From positions 1 to 32,431 of the forward strand of contig JAPPLK010000060.1 in the NCBI GenBank assembly GCA_028819435.1: a DNA stretch of 32,431 nucleotides, written 5' to 3'. The DNA is from Nitrospira sp. (GTDB lineage: Bacteria; Nitrospirota; Nitrospiria; Nitrospirales; UBA8639). The notes under the pieces were generated by a model. The model searched no databases. It was not told where the DNA came from and was given only the letters and a program-made list of their open reading frames with translations. Position numbers and translations under genes: made by a program. This document shows positions 31,206 through 32,431 of this stretch, piece by piece. The stretch's first letter is position 1; each line of letters starts with the position of its first letter.

Positions 31206-32168
31206 ATGGCTACGAAAGTCACGGAAAAACAAAACGGGGGGGCAGCAACCTCTTCCATCTCTCCACCAGTCGGGTCGTCGGTAAAAGACTCTCCTGCCGT
31301 TGAGCGGGCTTTAGCCAGGAGCAAATTGTATCTTCTTCTGTCCTGGAGTTACCTGTATCCCGAAGATGATGAATTTTTGGATTATCTGCAAAGCGGAGAG
31401 TTGGTGGAGGACGGACGAGCCGCACTCAACAGTTTGAAGGCCGCTTTGCCGACTCCCGCGGATCAGGCAACAGAGGAAGTCCTGCAGGGGATTTCCGATC
31501 ATTTCGACGAGGTCGAGAATTGGGTTTCATCCGAGGGCGTGAATTGGGATATCCAGGACCTGAGGGATGAACACCGGAGAGTGTTCAGTAACGTCATCGC
31601 TTTGGACTGCCCACCGTATGAGACCTTGTTCGGGAATGATCACGTGTTTGGCCAATCCTACGTGATGGGAGATATTGCCGGATTTTATTCGGCCTTTGGT
31701 GTCCAGCTCTCTCAGGACATCCACGAACGCCTGGATCATTTGAGCGTGGAACTTGAGTTTTTGCACTTTTTGGCCTACAAAGAATCGTATGCGCTGTGCC
31801 ATGATGGTCCCGAGAAACTCAAGACGGTGGTCGAGGCCGAAAAGAAATTCGTGAAGGAACACGTGGGAAGATGGGTGCCGTTATTTTCAGGCATGTTGAA
31901 GAAAAAAGCTGAGTATGGGTTCTATAAACTTGTCGCGGAGCTGACTTCTCAATGGGTAGCTTTTGAAATTGGTTATTTGGGCGTCACTCCTCAGCCATAC
32001 TCGGAAACGGATTATCGTCCGGCTAATTTTGTCTCTCCCGAAGGCATCTCCTTCGAATGTGGAGCACAGGATAAAGGCAATGAACTCAGTCTCCTGATGG
32101 ATGAGGTGGGGGCTCAGTCCTATTTGGACAAAGAGAAGCCGGAGTCGGGGCAGTCCGGTTCGGCGTAA
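31206..32168 (+). CDS. TorD/DmsD-family molybdoenzyme chaperone
   Basis: 320 residues, longer than typical TorD (about 200) owing to an N-terminal low-complexity extension (about 30 residues) and a C-terminal tail. The all-helical core starts at ARSKLYLLLSWSYLYPEDDEFL and contains the family signature region DEHRRVFSNVIALDCPPYETLFG, then GDIAGFYSAFGVQLSQ and ERLDHLSVELEFLHFLAYKE. TorD proteins bind the precursor or apo form of molybdenum enzymes until the cofactor is inserted. The ATG follows GCGGAGG. It has its own promoter and precedes an exported-protein gene, consistent with maturation of a DMSO-reductase-type enzyme such as nitrite oxidoreductase. The client is not in the window. Confidence 0.87.
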   Translation: MATKVTEKQNGGAATSSISPPVGSSVKDSPAVERALARSKLYLLLSWSYLYPEDDEFLDYLQSGELVEDGRAALNSLKAALPTPADQATEEVLQGISDHFDEVENWVSSEGVNWDIQDLRDEHRRVFSNVIALDCPPYETLFGNDHVFGQSYVMGDIAGFYSAFGVQLSQDIHERLDHLSVELEFLHFLAYKESYALCHDGPEKLKTVVEAEKKFVKEHVGRWVPLFSGMLKKKAEYGFYKLVAELTSQWVAFEIGYLGVTPQPYSETDYRPANFVSPEGISFECGAQDKGNELSLLMDEVGAQSYLDKEKPESGQSGSA

Positions 32169-32283
32169 CAGTGTGCAACACGTTGTTGAGTAGTAAGAGT
32201 AGTGACTGTCGTGCAGTTCTAGAGGAAGTGGGTAGTCCGGAGTTATTTTTGTTTTAATCTTTATCAAAGGAGGATGCGTCATT

Positions 32284-32431
32284 ATGAGAGTGGTGCAGAC
32301 GCGTAACAAAGGATTGGTGTTCGGCATTCTTCTCTCTGCCTTGGTCGTCGGCGTGCTGTTGACGATGGGGCAAGTTCCGTTGGCGGTCAGCCAGCCCGTG
32401 ACCATTCCGGTGGGGAGCATTAGCGGGCCGA
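32284..32431 (+). CDS. Start of an exported protein, truncated by window end (NxrC-like?)
   Basis: ATG 32284 with a strong AAAGGAGGA site (32266-32274). The visible 49 residues comprise a signal peptide (basic RNKG, then LVFGILLSALVVGVLLTMG, cleavage near AVSQ) and a short mature start (PVTIPVGSISGP). Position right after torD and the mature N-terminus would suit a gamma-type heme-b subunit (NxrC-like) of a DMSO-reductase-family enzyme, but too little is visible to name it. Confidence 0.6.
   Translation, partial: MRVVQTRNKGLVFGILLSALVVGVLLTMGQVPLAVSQPVTIPVGSISGP

Noticed and set aside
1..32431. CRISPR arrays, tRNA or rRNA genes
   Set aside because: No regularly spaced repeats, tRNA cloverleaf or rRNA-like sequence was recognised on either strand by reading; a covariance-model scan would be the decisive test.

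Overview
The window looks like chromosome from a Nitrospira-type nitrite oxidiser (Nitrospirota). This is inferred from gene content: two 'cytochrome bd-like' oxidase subunits of the kind described in Nitrospira genomes, membrane-anchored c-type cytochromes, a diheme cytochrome c fused to an ethylbenzene-dehydrogenase-type heme-b domain (as in gamma subunits of the DMSO-reductase family), MobA, a Tat-type Fe-S protein and a TorD chaperone. No 16S or NXR catalytic gene is present, so genus level is an inference. Nearly everything is on the + strand; the exceptions are a WD40 gene and one probable tiny membrane protein.

Layout. 1-2.5 kb: a DUF1640-like coiled-coil protein, an exported cupredoxin-like protein with its own strong promoter and terminator, and an O-methyltransferase whose 3' end was rewritten by a small mobile element. 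2.6-9.8 kb: a probable operon of a DUF420 oxidase-assembly-like protein, a Zn-ribbon/PCP_red protein, an unknown membrane protein, a bd-like oxidase subunit, a DUF3047 protein, a glycine-rich membrane protein and two anchored SUMF1-fold proteins. 9.9-16.7 kb: three very small single-helix membrane proteins (one divergent), a second bd-like oxidase subunit, and three membrane cytochromes, closed by a strong terminator. 16.9-23.6 kb: mobA and housekeeping genes argS, tgt, yajC, secD, secF. 23.7-28 kb: a sensor kinase and an NtrC-type sigma-54 activator. 28-32.4 kb: a WD40 protein (minus strand), an HEXXH/zinc-ribbon protein, a Tat-type 4x[4Fe-4S] protein, a TorD-family chaperone and the start of an exported protein that continues beyond the window.

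How it may work together. The two oxidase blocks plus cytochromes read as a respiratory module passing electrons from periplasmic c-type cytochromes to an unconventional oxidase-like membrane protein, with assembly or scaffold factors (DUF420, SUMF1-fold) beside it. MobA, TorD and the Fe-S protein fit maturation of and electron transfer to a molybdenum enzyme encoded nearby.

The clearest new structure is a 142-bp non-coding mobile element (MITE) present in three near-identical full copies, each with 15-bp terminal inverted repeats and a perfect 4-bp target duplication of the form TNNA (TCAA, TAGA, TTTA), plus one solitary end. All sit at the 3' ends of genes, three of the four on a stop codon. 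Removing the copy at 2415 in silico restores a methyltransferase stop codon directly abutting the next ATG.

No gene-free stretch exceeds 300 bases; the longer gaps hold the MITE copies, promoters, terminators and short palindromic repeats listed below.
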